Part shown: positions 1 to 5,924 of the stretch, one piece after another
How positions within the stretch are numbered: the stretch's first letter is position 1
Layout: each line of letters starts with the position of its first letter
Origin: a bacterium
Lineage (GTDB): Bacteria; Patescibacteriota; Microgenomatia; Levybacterales; UBA12049
Assembly: GCA_021780675.1 (NCBI GenBank)
Contig: JAJXYH010000019.1
Span: forward strand, 1 to 47,059
Direction of reading: 5' to 3'
Length of the DNA: 47,059 nucleotides
Position numbers and translations under genes: made by a program
The notes under the pieces: generated by a model
What the model saw: only the letters and a program-made list of their open reading frames with translations
Databases searched by the model: none
What the model was told of the DNA's origin: nothing

Positions 1-522
1 GGATTTATTAAGTTCGTTAAGTAAGGCATACATTAAAGTTGATTTTCCCGAACCGGTCGGACCTGTGGTTATGAGTAATCCATTAGGGCTTTTAAGAATT
101 TGTTCTAAGATAGTAAGTTGCAACTGATCGAATCCCATGGTTTTAATGTTGCCCATCATCATTTCCCTATTTAAAATTCTTAGGACCGTAGTTTCTCCAT
201 ATTGGCTGGGTATGGTAGAAACTCTTAAGCTGTACATTCTATTTTCAAAACTAAACTGTGTATGCCCGTCTTGTGGAGCCTGATGATTGGTAATATCAAG
301 TTCCGATAAAACTTTTATCCTTGATACAAGCATATTTAAAGAAGCAATCGGAAGAGTTTGGTATGTAATTAAACTACCGTCTACTCTAAAGCGGATAGTA
401 ACATTGTTTTGTCCGGGTTCAATATGGATATCACTGGCTTTTTGCGCAAAAGCAGCTTTTAAAATTTGCCCAAACCAATCGGTTGCATCACTTGTTTGTG
501 TGTTTGGATCATCCGGTTGCAT
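1..522 (-). CDS. PilB/GspE-family type IV pilus / type II secretion ATPase, partial (C-terminus off left edge)
   Basis: Only the first 174 codons are present; the ORF track misses it because it has no stop in the window. The translation shows ASDIHIEP at residues 29-36, the motif of the N2 domain of PilB/GspE ATPases, and the Walker A motif GPTGSGKST at 154-162. The family powers pilus extension or type II secretion as a cytoplasmic hexamer. The start is unusual: an in-frame TAA at 541-543 and a promoter ending 10 bases before the ATG at 522 leave only about 28 residues before the IHIEP motif, so the usual N-terminal MshEN-like region is absent. PilB is preferred over PilT because of the ASDIHIEP context, but a close relative cannot be excluded. 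Confidence 0.85.
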   Translation of the reverse strand, partial: MQPDDPNTQTSDATDWFGQILKAAFAQKASDIHIEPGQNNVTIRFRVDGSLITYQTLPIASLNMLVSRIKVLSELDITNHQAPQDGHTQFSFENRMYSLRVSTIPSQYGETTVLRILNREMMMGNIKTMGFDQLQLTILEQILKSPNGLLITTGPTGSGKSTLMYALLNELNKS

Positions 523-532
523 ACCTAATTTA

Positions 533-562
533 ATCTTAGTTTAAAACTTAATGGTTAGTCAA
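533..562 (-). promoter_or_regulatory. Promoter of the PilB/GspE gene, very short leader
   Basis: On the minus strand TTGACT, an 18-base spacer and TAAGAT lie 10 bases before the ATG at 522. Transcription starting about 7 bases after the -10 would give a leader of about 3 bases. This supports the short start chosen for the gene. Confidence 0.5.
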
Positions 563-589
563 ATTATAAATGTGTAACAATATTTTTAA

Positions 590-707
590 AATCCCGTTAA
601 AGTTTATAGGCAGCCAAAACCTGTCTTAGGAAAGGACAAAAATGTTCAATTCTTATTGTTTTAAACAGCTCCTGACATTACGAAACTGCCGAGGGGCTGT
701 TTTTTTT
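590..707 (+). ncRNA. Possible small plus-strand transcript ending in a terminator
   Basis: No convincing plus-strand gene lies here, yet the stretch ends in a good intrinsic terminator. It could be a small RNA, or the leader and body of a 29-codon ORF (642-731, ATG preceded by AGGAAAGGA), which would run through the terminator. A possible -10 (TAAAAT, 587-592) lies upstream with no good -35. I do not recognise an RNA family. Confidence 0.25.
664..707 (+). terminator. Intrinsic terminator
   Basis: AACAGCTCC (664-672) pairs with GGGGCTGTT (693-701), with one G-T pair, followed directly by a run of T to position 707. The U-tract side shows that it works on the plus strand. Confidence 0.6.
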
Positions 708-745
708 AAGCATAACTTAAGTATTAAATAGTATTCTGCTTCTTG

Positions 746-780
746 ACCCACCCAACATGTGTTTTGAGGTGGGTTCTTTT
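746..780 (+). terminator. Second hairpin with weak T tract
   Basis: ACCCACC (746-752) and GGTGGGT (768-774) form a perfect 7-bp stem followed by TCTTTT. It lies between the plus-strand terminator at 664-707 and the stop of the minus-strand Crp/Fnr gene. The minus orientation has no T tract, so if it terminates anything it is a plus-strand transcript. Confidence 0.35.
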
Positions 781-782
781 GT

Positions 783-1463
783 CTAGAAGTTAATGTGTTC
801 GCTGGAGTTACTTATAAATTCCTCCTGAAGTTTTTTATAGTTTAGAATTGTTATTTTATGATCGGAATAAGTAATTATCTTTTCTTTTACCAGTTTTTCA
901 AGTTCCCTGCTGGTCGCTTCGCGGGAAAGTCCTGCAAGAGTCCCTAAGACTCTATGAGTAAGAGGAACTTCAATTTGTGTTTGCTTACCATCAGGTTTTC
1001 CAAACCTAACCGTAAGCATCACAAGGATTGAGCTGATTTGGTGGTAAGCATTTTTGGATAAAAGCGAATCCATAAGTTTGGTGATTCCTTCAAGTCCCGA
1101 AAATGCATTTTGTGTTAATAAAAAAAGTAAGTCCGGGTTTTGCTGAAGCGTTTTTATAACTTCTTCTTTAGGTGCTTTTAAAACTTCAACATCTGTTAAA
1201 GCTTCGATAAAATAGATATTAATATTTTGGTTTAACGCCCAAATAAGCGGAAAATACATTCCCGGTTTATAAATATTAAAGGTTATTTCTTTGCCTTCTT
1301 TGGAAATTGTATATAGCCTGGCAAATCCTTTTTTAAGGTAAAATACCCCGGCCGGTTCTTTTTCCGGTTCAACAATCAACTGATCTTTTTTATATATTTT
1401 TACCGGACCGAATTTTGCAAAAAAATTTTCGTCAAGATTTTTATTGGTTGTTTTTTTTGCCAT
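783..1463 (-). CDS. Crp/Fnr-family transcriptional regulator
   Basis: A 226-residue protein of usual Crp/Fnr length. Residues about 20-125 form a cyclic-nucleotide-binding-type beta roll (GVFYLKKGFARLY, EGKEITFNIYKPGMYF), followed by a long dimerisation helix. The C-terminal winged helix (about 165-215) carries the recognition segment LAGLSREATSRELEKL, typical of the family. No Cys cluster for a [4Fe-4S] Fnr centre is visible, and the signal molecule cannot be told. It is transcribed away from a small SD-led ORF at 1637, and the region between carries two perfect inverted repeats, so it probably controls itself and the divergent transcript. That role is inferred. Confidence 0.9.
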   Translation of the reverse strand: MAKKTTNKNLDENFFAKFGPVKIYKKDQLIVEPEKEPAGVFYLKKGFARLYTISKEGKEITFNIYKPGMYFPLIWALNQNINIYFIEALTDVEVLKAPKEEVIKTLQQNPDLLFLLTQNAFSGLEGITKLMDSLLSKNAYHQISSILVMLTVRFGKPDGKQTQIEVPLTHRVLGTLAGLSREATSRELEKLVKEKIITYSDHKITILNYKKLQEEFISNSSEHINF

Positions 1464-1505
1464 ATCTTAAGCTGATTTTAAGACAAATTTATAAAAATTA
1501 CCATA

Positions 1506-1532
1506 GTAACGTTTTATTAAAGTTTGCGTTAC
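1506..1532. promoter_or_regulatory. Inverted repeat GTAACG-N15-CGTTAC, candidate operator
   Basis: GTAACG (1506-1511) and CGTTAC (1527-1532) are perfect 6-bp arms with 21-base centre-to-centre spacing, two helical turns. They sit just downstream of the minus-strand -10 at 1537-1542, at the expected transcription start of the Crp/Fnr gene. Autoregulation is inferred. Confidence 0.4.
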
Positions 1533-1561
1533 ATTAAGTATAACACATTTAGTGATTGGTA

Positions 1562-1591
1562 TTGCATTAGACACTATTTATAGTGTATATT
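1562..1591 (+). promoter_or_regulatory. Promoter of the small transcript at 1600-1886
   Basis: TTGCAT (1562-1567), an 18-base spacer and TATATT (1586-1591). The perfect inverted repeat 1571-1586 fills the spacer, so a bound protein would block RNA polymerase. Confidence 0.5.
1571..1586. promoter_or_regulatory. Palindrome ACACTA-TTTA-TAGTGT, candidate operator
   Basis: A perfect inverted repeat with 6-bp arms inside the spacer of the promoter of the small transcript. Outer ATTGC (1561) and GCAAT (about 1600) add weaker symmetry. The adjacent Crp/Fnr regulator is the obvious candidate ligand, by position only. Confidence 0.45.
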
Positions 1592-1636
1592 ATTAAATAG
1601 CAATCATATTCATAGATCTTTAATGAAAGGAGGAAT

Positions 1637-1726
1637 ATGAAACTTAAATTAATTTATATTAAAAATAAGTTAACTAAGTTGCTAGGTAGCATTCTTAATG
1701 TTTATGCTACAGAGTTAATGCTGTAG
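1637..1726 (+). CDS. Small ORF (29 aa) with strong Shine-Dalgarno
   Basis: AAAGGAGG ends 3 bases before the ATG, one of the best SD sequences in the window. The peptide is lysine-rich at the start (KLKLIYIKNKL) and hydrophobic afterwards (LLGSILNVYA), ending at TAG 1724-1726. It has its own promoter and a terminator at 1829-1886, so it is a self-contained unit, too short for the ORF track. The same frame stays open for 41 more codons after the TAG (to TAA 1850-1852), so readthrough or a nonsense-mutated gene is possible, although an open run of that length is not rare in AT-rich DNA. The function is unknown: leader peptide, membrane-active peptide and signal peptide are all compatible. Confidence 0.45.
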   Translation: MKLKLIYIKNKLTKLLGSILNVYATELML

Positions 1727-1828
1727 TTTGAATTATGGAAAAAGATTCAAGCAATATTAACTTTAATAATTGTCGGCAGGAAAGTTGAAGTTTCGATAAA
1801 ACCGATAAGGTTGGTATATGTGTTAGTG

Positions 1829-1886
1829 AACCTGCTTACTCCTTGTAGTTAAATAAATTTTAAGTAATTCTTCAGGTTATTTTTTT
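1829..1886 (+). terminator. Intrinsic terminator of the small transcript
   Basis: AACCTG (1829-1834) pairs with CAGGTT (1873-1878) and TTACT (1836-1840) with AGTAA (1863-1867), followed by ATTTTTTT. It ends the transcript that carries the 29-codon ORF before the promoter of the next gene at 1913. Confidence 0.6.
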
Positions 1887-1912
1887 ACAATTTTTTATAC
1901 AAATATAATATC

Positions 1913-1941
1913 TTGACACGGGAATAAGTTTTGATTATGCT
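1913..1941 (+). promoter_or_regulatory. Promoter of the 1955 gene
   Basis: A consensus TTGACA (1913-1918), a 17-base spacer and TATGCT (1936-1941), 13 bases before the ATG. No SD is visible, so the leader should be about 6-7 bases. Confidence 0.6.
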
Positions 1942-1954
1942 AATCTTTAAGTAA

Positions 1955-2443
1955 ATGAAGAAATTATTAAAAAATAAGGTTTTTCTTATAGCCTTAGGAG
2001 CGGTTTTAATAATAATAGTTATTATTATTGGATTCGCAGCTTTTTTAAGTAATTCCTCTAAAACAGCGGATAACGGAGTAAGTGCACTTCCAACGCAAAT
2101 ACCGGTTCCAACAATAACTGCAAGTTCATTAGGTTTAACCTTAAAGACGGGTACAGCCGGAAAAACCGTAATCGCGGCAGTTTCCAATATTGATGGAATT
2201 TCTTCAATTGAATATGATCTTTCTTATACCGCAAAAGTTAACGGGGAAGATGTACCTAGGGGAATTATCGGGGAATTTGATCTTACCAAAACCCCGGTTT
2301 CCAAAGAGATTACTCTTGGAACATGTTCCGACGTATGTCATTACGACTCCGATGTAAGGAATTTAAAATTAGATCTTAAGGTCACAAAAACCGATGGAAG
2401 TGTCTATCAATCCACCACCACTTTAGCCTCAACAGGTAATTAA
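1955..2443 (+). CDS. Membrane-anchored extracellular protein with a CSxxC-type domain
   Basis: A 162-residue protein of unknown function. Residues 10-31 are a transmembrane anchor after a short basic start; residues 32-55 are a Ser/Thr/Pro linker; the rest is a beta-rich outer domain containing LGTCSDVCHY (121-130). The same domain forms the C-terminus of the signal peptidase fusion at 19883-21073 (LGTCSTGGLCVY): both share a P-x-G-[VI]-IG element, then LGTCS, a second Cys, Tyr, an Asn and a final G-containing strand pair. The two cysteines could form a disulphide. It has its own promoter and an almost leaderless mRNA. I do not recognise the family. Confidence 0.75.
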   Translation: MKKLLKNKVFLIALGAVLIIIVIIIGFAAFLSNSSKTADNGVSALPTQIPVPTITASSLGLTLKTGTAGKTVIAAVSNIDGISSIEYDLSYTAKVNGEDVPRGIIGEFDLTKTPVSKEITLGTCSDVCHYDSDVRNLKLDLKVTKTDGSVYQSTTTLASTGN

Positions 2444-2527
2444 TCCCGCTTTTTTAATAAATTCGTTTAAACTCTACTATATTTAGTGTTTCCGGTTTCT
2501 GTTGGCACTAAAAATTCTCATTACCTA

Positions 2528-2557
2528 TTGACAAGACCCTGAAATAAAGCGCAATAT
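2528..2557 (+). promoter_or_regulatory. Promoter of the dcw cluster (mraZ)
   Basis: TTGACA (2528-2533) with an 18-base spacer to CAATAT (2552-2557), or a longer spacer to TATTAA (2555-2560). It ends about 10 bases before the first MraZ repeat. Confidence 0.5.
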
Positions 2558-2566
2558 TAAATAAAG

Positions 2567-2591
2567 TGGGAAAAGTTGGGAAATAGTGGGA
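2567..2591 (+). promoter_or_regulatory. MraZ operator: three TGGGA repeats at 10-bp spacing
   Basis: TGGGA occurs at 2567, 2577 and 2587, each separated by five bases. MraZ proteins are known to bind tandem TGGG(N) repeats with 10-bp periodicity upstream of their own gene, so this is very probably the autoregulatory site. It lies at or just after the expected transcription start, so binding should repress the dcw operon. Confidence 0.8.
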
Positions 2592-2608
2592 AAAGGAGGC
2601 AGGAGAAA

Positions 2609-3052
2609 GTGCTAATCGGTCAATATGATTCAAAAGTTGATACTAAAGGAAGAACAGCGTTACCTAAGAAATTCAGGGAAATCTTGGGTGAAAAGTTAAT
2701 TGTTACTTTAGGTTATGAAAGCTCGCTTATTGTCGTATCAGAGAAAAACTGGAAAGCGTTACTTGAGGGGACAGAAGGAAGGCCGTTTATTGACTCCGCA
2801 ACCCGGCAGACGCAAAGGTTTTTACTCGGAGGAGCTTCAAACGTCGAGCTCGACAATAAGGGCAGGTTTATACTCCCTTATTATCTTAGAGAATATGGAA
2901 AAATTGAGACAGATGTCGTATTCGTAGGGCTTTCGAGGTACGTTGAGATTTGGAGTAAAAAGGTTTGGGAAGAGTATAGGAAAGTCTTAGAAAAAGATAT
3001 CGACACAATTTCGCAAAGATTAGTCAAAAGAGAAAGGGAGGGAAATGAATAA
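2609..3052 (+). CDS. mraZ: MraZ transcriptional regulator
   Basis: DNA-binding regulator of the dcw cluster, made of two AbrB-like MraZ repeats. Each repeat shows its signature: DTKGRTALPKKFR near the start and LDNKGRFILPYYLR about 75 residues later. The track opens the ORF at GTG 2576, but that lies inside the TGGGA operator. GTG 2609, giving VLIGQYDSKVDTKGR, follows AGGAG by about 4 bases and matches the normal N-terminus, so I chose it (147 aa, usual length). It is first in the operon and overlaps rsmH by 8 bases. Confidence 0.92.
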   Translation: MLIGQYDSKVDTKGRTALPKKFREILGEKLIVTLGYESSLIVVSEKNWKALLEGTEGRPFIDSATRQTQRFLLGGASNVELDNKGRFILPYYLREYGKIETDVVFVGLSRYVEIWSKKVWEEYRKVLEKDIDTISQRLVKREREGNE

Positions 3053-3941
3053 TTTCCATAAGAGCGTTCTTTTAGACGAGGTTTTAGAACTTTTACAAGT
3101 TAAAAGCAAGGAAAAATACATTGACGCCACTCTGGGTGGAGGCGGACATGCTCTTGGAATTTTAAAATCGGGTGGAATTGTTTTAGGCATAGATCAAGAT
3201 AAAGAGGCACTTGAGCACGTTGCCCTAAAACTTAAAGACAAGATAGAAACAAGGGATTTGACATTAGCTAAGGGAAATTTCAGGGATATCGATAAAATTG
3301 CACATTTAAATAATTTCGGGAAAGTTAAAGGGATTCTATATGATCTGGGGGTTTCCTCACATCAAATAGACGAGCCCAAACGGGGTTTTAGTTTTTTAAA
3401 AGACGGGCCGCTTGATATGAGAATGGATAGTGAAAGCCCTGTAACGGCTGAAGTTTTGGTAAATCTTTTAAAAAAAGAAGACCTTATTAAAATTTTCAGT
3501 GAGTTTGGGCAGGAAAGACGAAGCTTTGCAATCGCAAACGCAATTGTTAAAAAGCGAAAGGAAAAAGCGATAAAAACAACAGGAGATTTATCAAAAATTA
3601 TTGAAAGCGTTTACGGATTTAGAGGCGAAGTGTCTAACTTTAACAAAAACGAGATTAATAAACGGGTCTTTCAGGCGCTTAGGATTGCGGTAAATAACGA
3701 GCTTGAAAATTTAAACGAAAGTTTAATAAAAGCAGTAGGACTTTTGCAAAGCGGCGGAAGGTTAGCGGTAATTTCTTTCCATTCGCTTGAGGATATAAGT
3801 ACAAAAAAAGTATTTGAAAATTTAGAAAGAGAAAATATGGGGAAAATTATTACTTTAAAGCCGATTGAGGCAACAGAAGAAGAAAAATCAGAAAATTCAA
3901 GATCGAGAAGTGCAAAGTTAAGGGTATTTGAAAAAAATTAA
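3045..3941 (+). CDS. rsmH: 16S rRNA (cytosine1402-N4)-methyltransferase RsmH
   Basis: SAM-dependent methyltransferase that N4-methylates C1402 of 16S rRNA in the decoding centre; also called MraW. At 298 residues it has normal length. The SAM-binding motif DATLGGGGHA is at 26-35, GVLYDLGVSSHQ-type sequence follows (YDLGVSSHQID), then RGFSF, DMRMD, and the C-terminal ISFHSLED and RSRSAKLRVFEK. The ATG is preceded by GGGAGGGAA, a good SD, and overlaps the end of mraZ, its usual partner. Confidence 0.97.
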   Translation: MNNFHKSVLLDEVLELLQVKSKEKYIDATLGGGGHALGILKSGGIVLGIDQDKEALEHVALKLKDKIETRDLTLAKGNFRDIDKIAHLNNFGKVKGILYDLGVSSHQIDEPKRGFSFLKDGPLDMRMDSESPVTAEVLVNLLKKEDLIKIFSEFGQERRSFAIANAIVKKRKEKAIKTTGDLSKIIESVYGFRGEVSNFNKNEINKRVFQALRIAVNNELENLNESLIKAVGLLQSGGRLAVISFHSLEDISTKKVFENLERENMGKIITLKPIEATEEEKSENSRSRSAKLRVFEKN

Positions 3942-3942
3942 T

Positions 3943-4227
3943 ATGAAAAAACCTGCCCTATTAATTATATTTTTGATTTCAACAATTATAGTTTTGTCAC
4001 TTGTTAGAACCTATATTTCCAACAATGTTGCAACTTCCGGTGTGGTTTTAGGCCAAATACAAAAGGAAACAGAAAGTTTAAAACTGGAAAACAGCGTGTT
4101 AGCAGAAAAAGTATATGATTTATCTTCTTTGACAAATTTAGCGCAAAAAGCTTATGATCAAGGTTATACGGAAGGAAAGTCAAGTTTTGCCATTGGTACG
4201 ACAATCCCCGTTGCTATAAAACAATGA
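3943..4227 (+). CDS. ftsL: FtsL/DivIC-like cell division protein
   Basis: A 94-residue bitopic protein: short basic start, one transmembrane segment (about residues 4-24), then a coiled-coil-like stretch (QIQKETESLKLENSVLAEKV) and a short tail. Size, topology and position between rsmH and ftsI match FtsL, which joins FtsQ and DivIC in the divisome core. FtsL sequences are poorly conserved, so the call rests on topology and context. The track starts at TTG 3928 inside rsmH; ATG 3943, two bases after the rsmH stop, is more likely. The stop overlaps the ftsI start (ATGA). Confidence 0.75.
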   Translation: MKKPALLIIFLISTIIVLSLVRTYISNNVATSGVVLGQIQKETESLKLENSVLAEKVYDLSSLTNLAQKAYDQGYTEGKSSFAIGTTIPVAIKQ

Positions 4228-5909
4228 CCTGGAGATATAAAATCGTATTTATTTCCATTGTGTTTTTCTTCTTTCTGATTATTCTTAGGTTATTTTATTG
4301 GCAGGTTATTAAAGCAAGTGAATTGTCCGACATGGCCCAGGCACAGTACGGCACAGCGATAAAAATTTTGCCCCAAAGGGGAGATATTGAAACATCCGAC
4401 GGATTTCCGATAGCAACCAGTAAAATCACTTACCTTGTTTTTGCAAACCCCCAAGAAATAAAAGATAAGGCAAACTCGGTTGATCTATTATCGCGGTATT
4501 TAGACATAGATGTTGCATCAATTAGTGCTGATTTAAGTTTGGATAAATTCTGGGTTCCTCTTGAGCACGGATTGAGCGTAGAAAATAAGCAGAAAATCGA
4601 AAGCCTTGATCTTCCCGGTATTGGTTTTTCCCAGGAGTATGAAAGACACTATCCGGAGGCATCGATGGCGGCCCAGCTTTTGGGTTTTTTAGGAAAAGAC
4701 GAACAGGGAAATGATAAAGGTTATTTTGGTTTGGAAGGCTATTATGACAGGCTCTTAAAAGGAAAAGAAGGAGCGGCTATTCAGGTTCATGATGCATTTG
4801 GAAGGCCGATATTGGCAAAAATGAATAGCAACCAGAGTGAAGCCGACGGACAGACATTGGTTTTAAACATTAACCGCGCATTCCAGTTTTTGGTCGAAAA
4901 GAAACTAAAAGACGGGGTGGAAAAATACGGGGCTCAAAGTGGAATGGTAGGAATTATGGATCCTAAAACTGGAGGAATATTGGCTATGGCTTCGTATCCC
5001 AAATTTGATCAAAGACACTATCAGGATTACTCAAGCGATTTATATGTAAACCCTTTTATCTCCGACCTTTATGAACCTGGTTCGACTTTTAAACCGATCG
5101 TTATGTCTGCAGCTTTAGATAAAAATTTGGTTACTCCCCAGACAAAATGCAATATTTGTTCGGGGCCTGTTTCGGTTAGCGGGTATGAAATCCATACTTG
5201 GAATGACAAATATTTCCCCGGAATCAATATGATTGAAACCATCCAGCACTCGGATAACACGGGAATGGTATTTGTTGCCCAAAAAATGGGAGTTGACCAA
5301 ATGATAACGGCCTTAAATGAATTTGGAATAGGAAGTAATACCGGCATAGATTTACAGGGTGAAGTTTCGGCGCCGCTTAAGCCAAAAAGCGATTGGTATG
5401 CCGTAGATTTGGCAACTACCGGCTTTGGACAGGGAATATCGGTAACTCCGATAGAAATTTTGGATGCAATCGGAGCAATAGCAAACGAGGGAAAGCGGAT
5501 GGAGCCTCATGTTGTGAATGCGGTTGAAAATTCCGAAGGGAAGTTGGTTAAAATCCCTCCTAAGGTTACAGATTCGCCTATAAGCCCTCAAACTGCCAAG
5601 GTAATGACAGAAATAATGGTTAACGCCGTAAATAAGGGTGAAGCTTCTTTTGCTCGTTTAAAGGGATATAGGATAGCCGGTAAGACAGGAACGGCTTCTA
5701 TTCCGATTGCCGGACATTATGACCCTAACCAAACTATAGCTTCATTTGTGGGTTTTGCGCCTGCCGATAACCCTAAATTTGTAATGCTGGTAATTTTAGA
5801 TAGGCCAACTGCTTCAATTTATGGAGCAGAAACCGCAGCGCCAATTTTTTTCGATATTGCTAAAACTCTGTTAGAATATTATCAGATAGCACCAACAAGC
5901 GGAGAATAA
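4224..5909 (+). CDS. ftsI: Division-specific peptidoglycan transpeptidase (PBP2b/FtsI, class B PBP)
   Basis: Septal transpeptidase that cross-links peptidoglycan together with the SEDS enzyme FtsW. The 561 residues show an N-terminal membrane anchor (about 7-25), a PBP dimerisation region and a transpeptidase domain with all three motifs: STFK with the active serine near 287, SDN near 343 and KTGT near 487. There is no PASTA domain at the C-terminus. It follows the ftsL-like gene with a 4-base ATGA overlap, suggesting translational coupling, the conserved order in dcw clusters. Confidence 0.95.
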   Translation: MTWRYKIVFISIVFFFFLIILRLFYWQVIKASELSDMAQAQYGTAIKILPQRGDIETSDGFPIATSKITYLVFANPQEIKDKANSVDLLSRYLDIDVASISADLSLDKFWVPLEHGLSVENKQKIESLDLPGIGFSQEYERHYPEASMAAQLLGFLGKDEQGNDKGYFGLEGYYDRLLKGKEGAAIQVHDAFGRPILAKMNSNQSEADGQTLVLNINRAFQFLVEKKLKDGVEKYGAQSGMVGIMDPKTGGILAMASYPKFDQRHYQDYSSDLYVNPFISDLYEPGSTFKPIVMSAALDKNLVTPQTKCNICSGPVSVSGYEIHTWNDKYFPGINMIETIQHSDNTGMVFVAQKMGVDQMITALNEFGIGSNTGIDLQGEVSAPLKPKSDWYAVDLATTGFGQGISVTPIEILDAIGAIANEGKRMEPHVVNAVENSEGKLVKIPPKVTDSPISPQTAKVMTEIMVNAVNKGEASFARLKGYRIAGKTGTASIPIAGHYDPNQTIASFVGFAPADNPKFVMLVILDRPTASIYGAETAAPIFFDIAKTLLEYYQIAPTSGE

Positions 5910-5911
5910 GA

Positions 5912-5917
5912 TATAAT
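5912..5917 (+). promoter_or_regulatory. -10 box placed for leaderless murF
   Basis: TATAAT followed by exactly seven bases and the murF ATG at 5925. No SD and no good -35 are visible. Transcription should start at the A of the start codon. Confidence 0.5.
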
Positions 5918-5924
5918 ACCTGAA

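Larger units (their letters stand above)
1464..1954. other. Long intergenic region: divergent promoters, two palindromes, small transcript, terminator
   Basis: This 491-base gap is not empty. From left to right it holds a minus-strand -10 candidate (TATACT, reading minus, 1537-1542) for the Crp/Fnr gene, two inverted repeats, a plus-strand promoter, a 29-codon ORF with a strong SD, and an intrinsic terminator. The promoter of the 1955 gene follows. The pieces are listed separately. Confidence 0.6.

Noticed and set aside
287-544. 85-aa plus-strand ORF in the track
   Set aside because: It is antisense to the PilB/GspE gene, whose ASDIHIEP and Walker A motifs are clear on the minus strand.
1735-1788. 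17-codon ORF after the 29-codon ORF
   Set aside because: No SD and too short; more likely part of the untranslated transcript.
1885-2187. 100-aa minus-strand ORF in the track
   Set aside because: Antisense shadow of the 1955 membrane-anchored protein, which has its own promoter and an internal paralog in the window.
2576-2608. Upstream GTG start for mraZ
   Set aside because: It would translate the TGGGA operator repeats; GTG 2609 has an SD and matches the family N-terminus.
3928-3942. TTG start for the ftsL-like gene
   Set aside because: It lies inside rsmH; ATG 3943 directly after the rsmH stop gives the normal short cytoplasmic tail before the membrane span.
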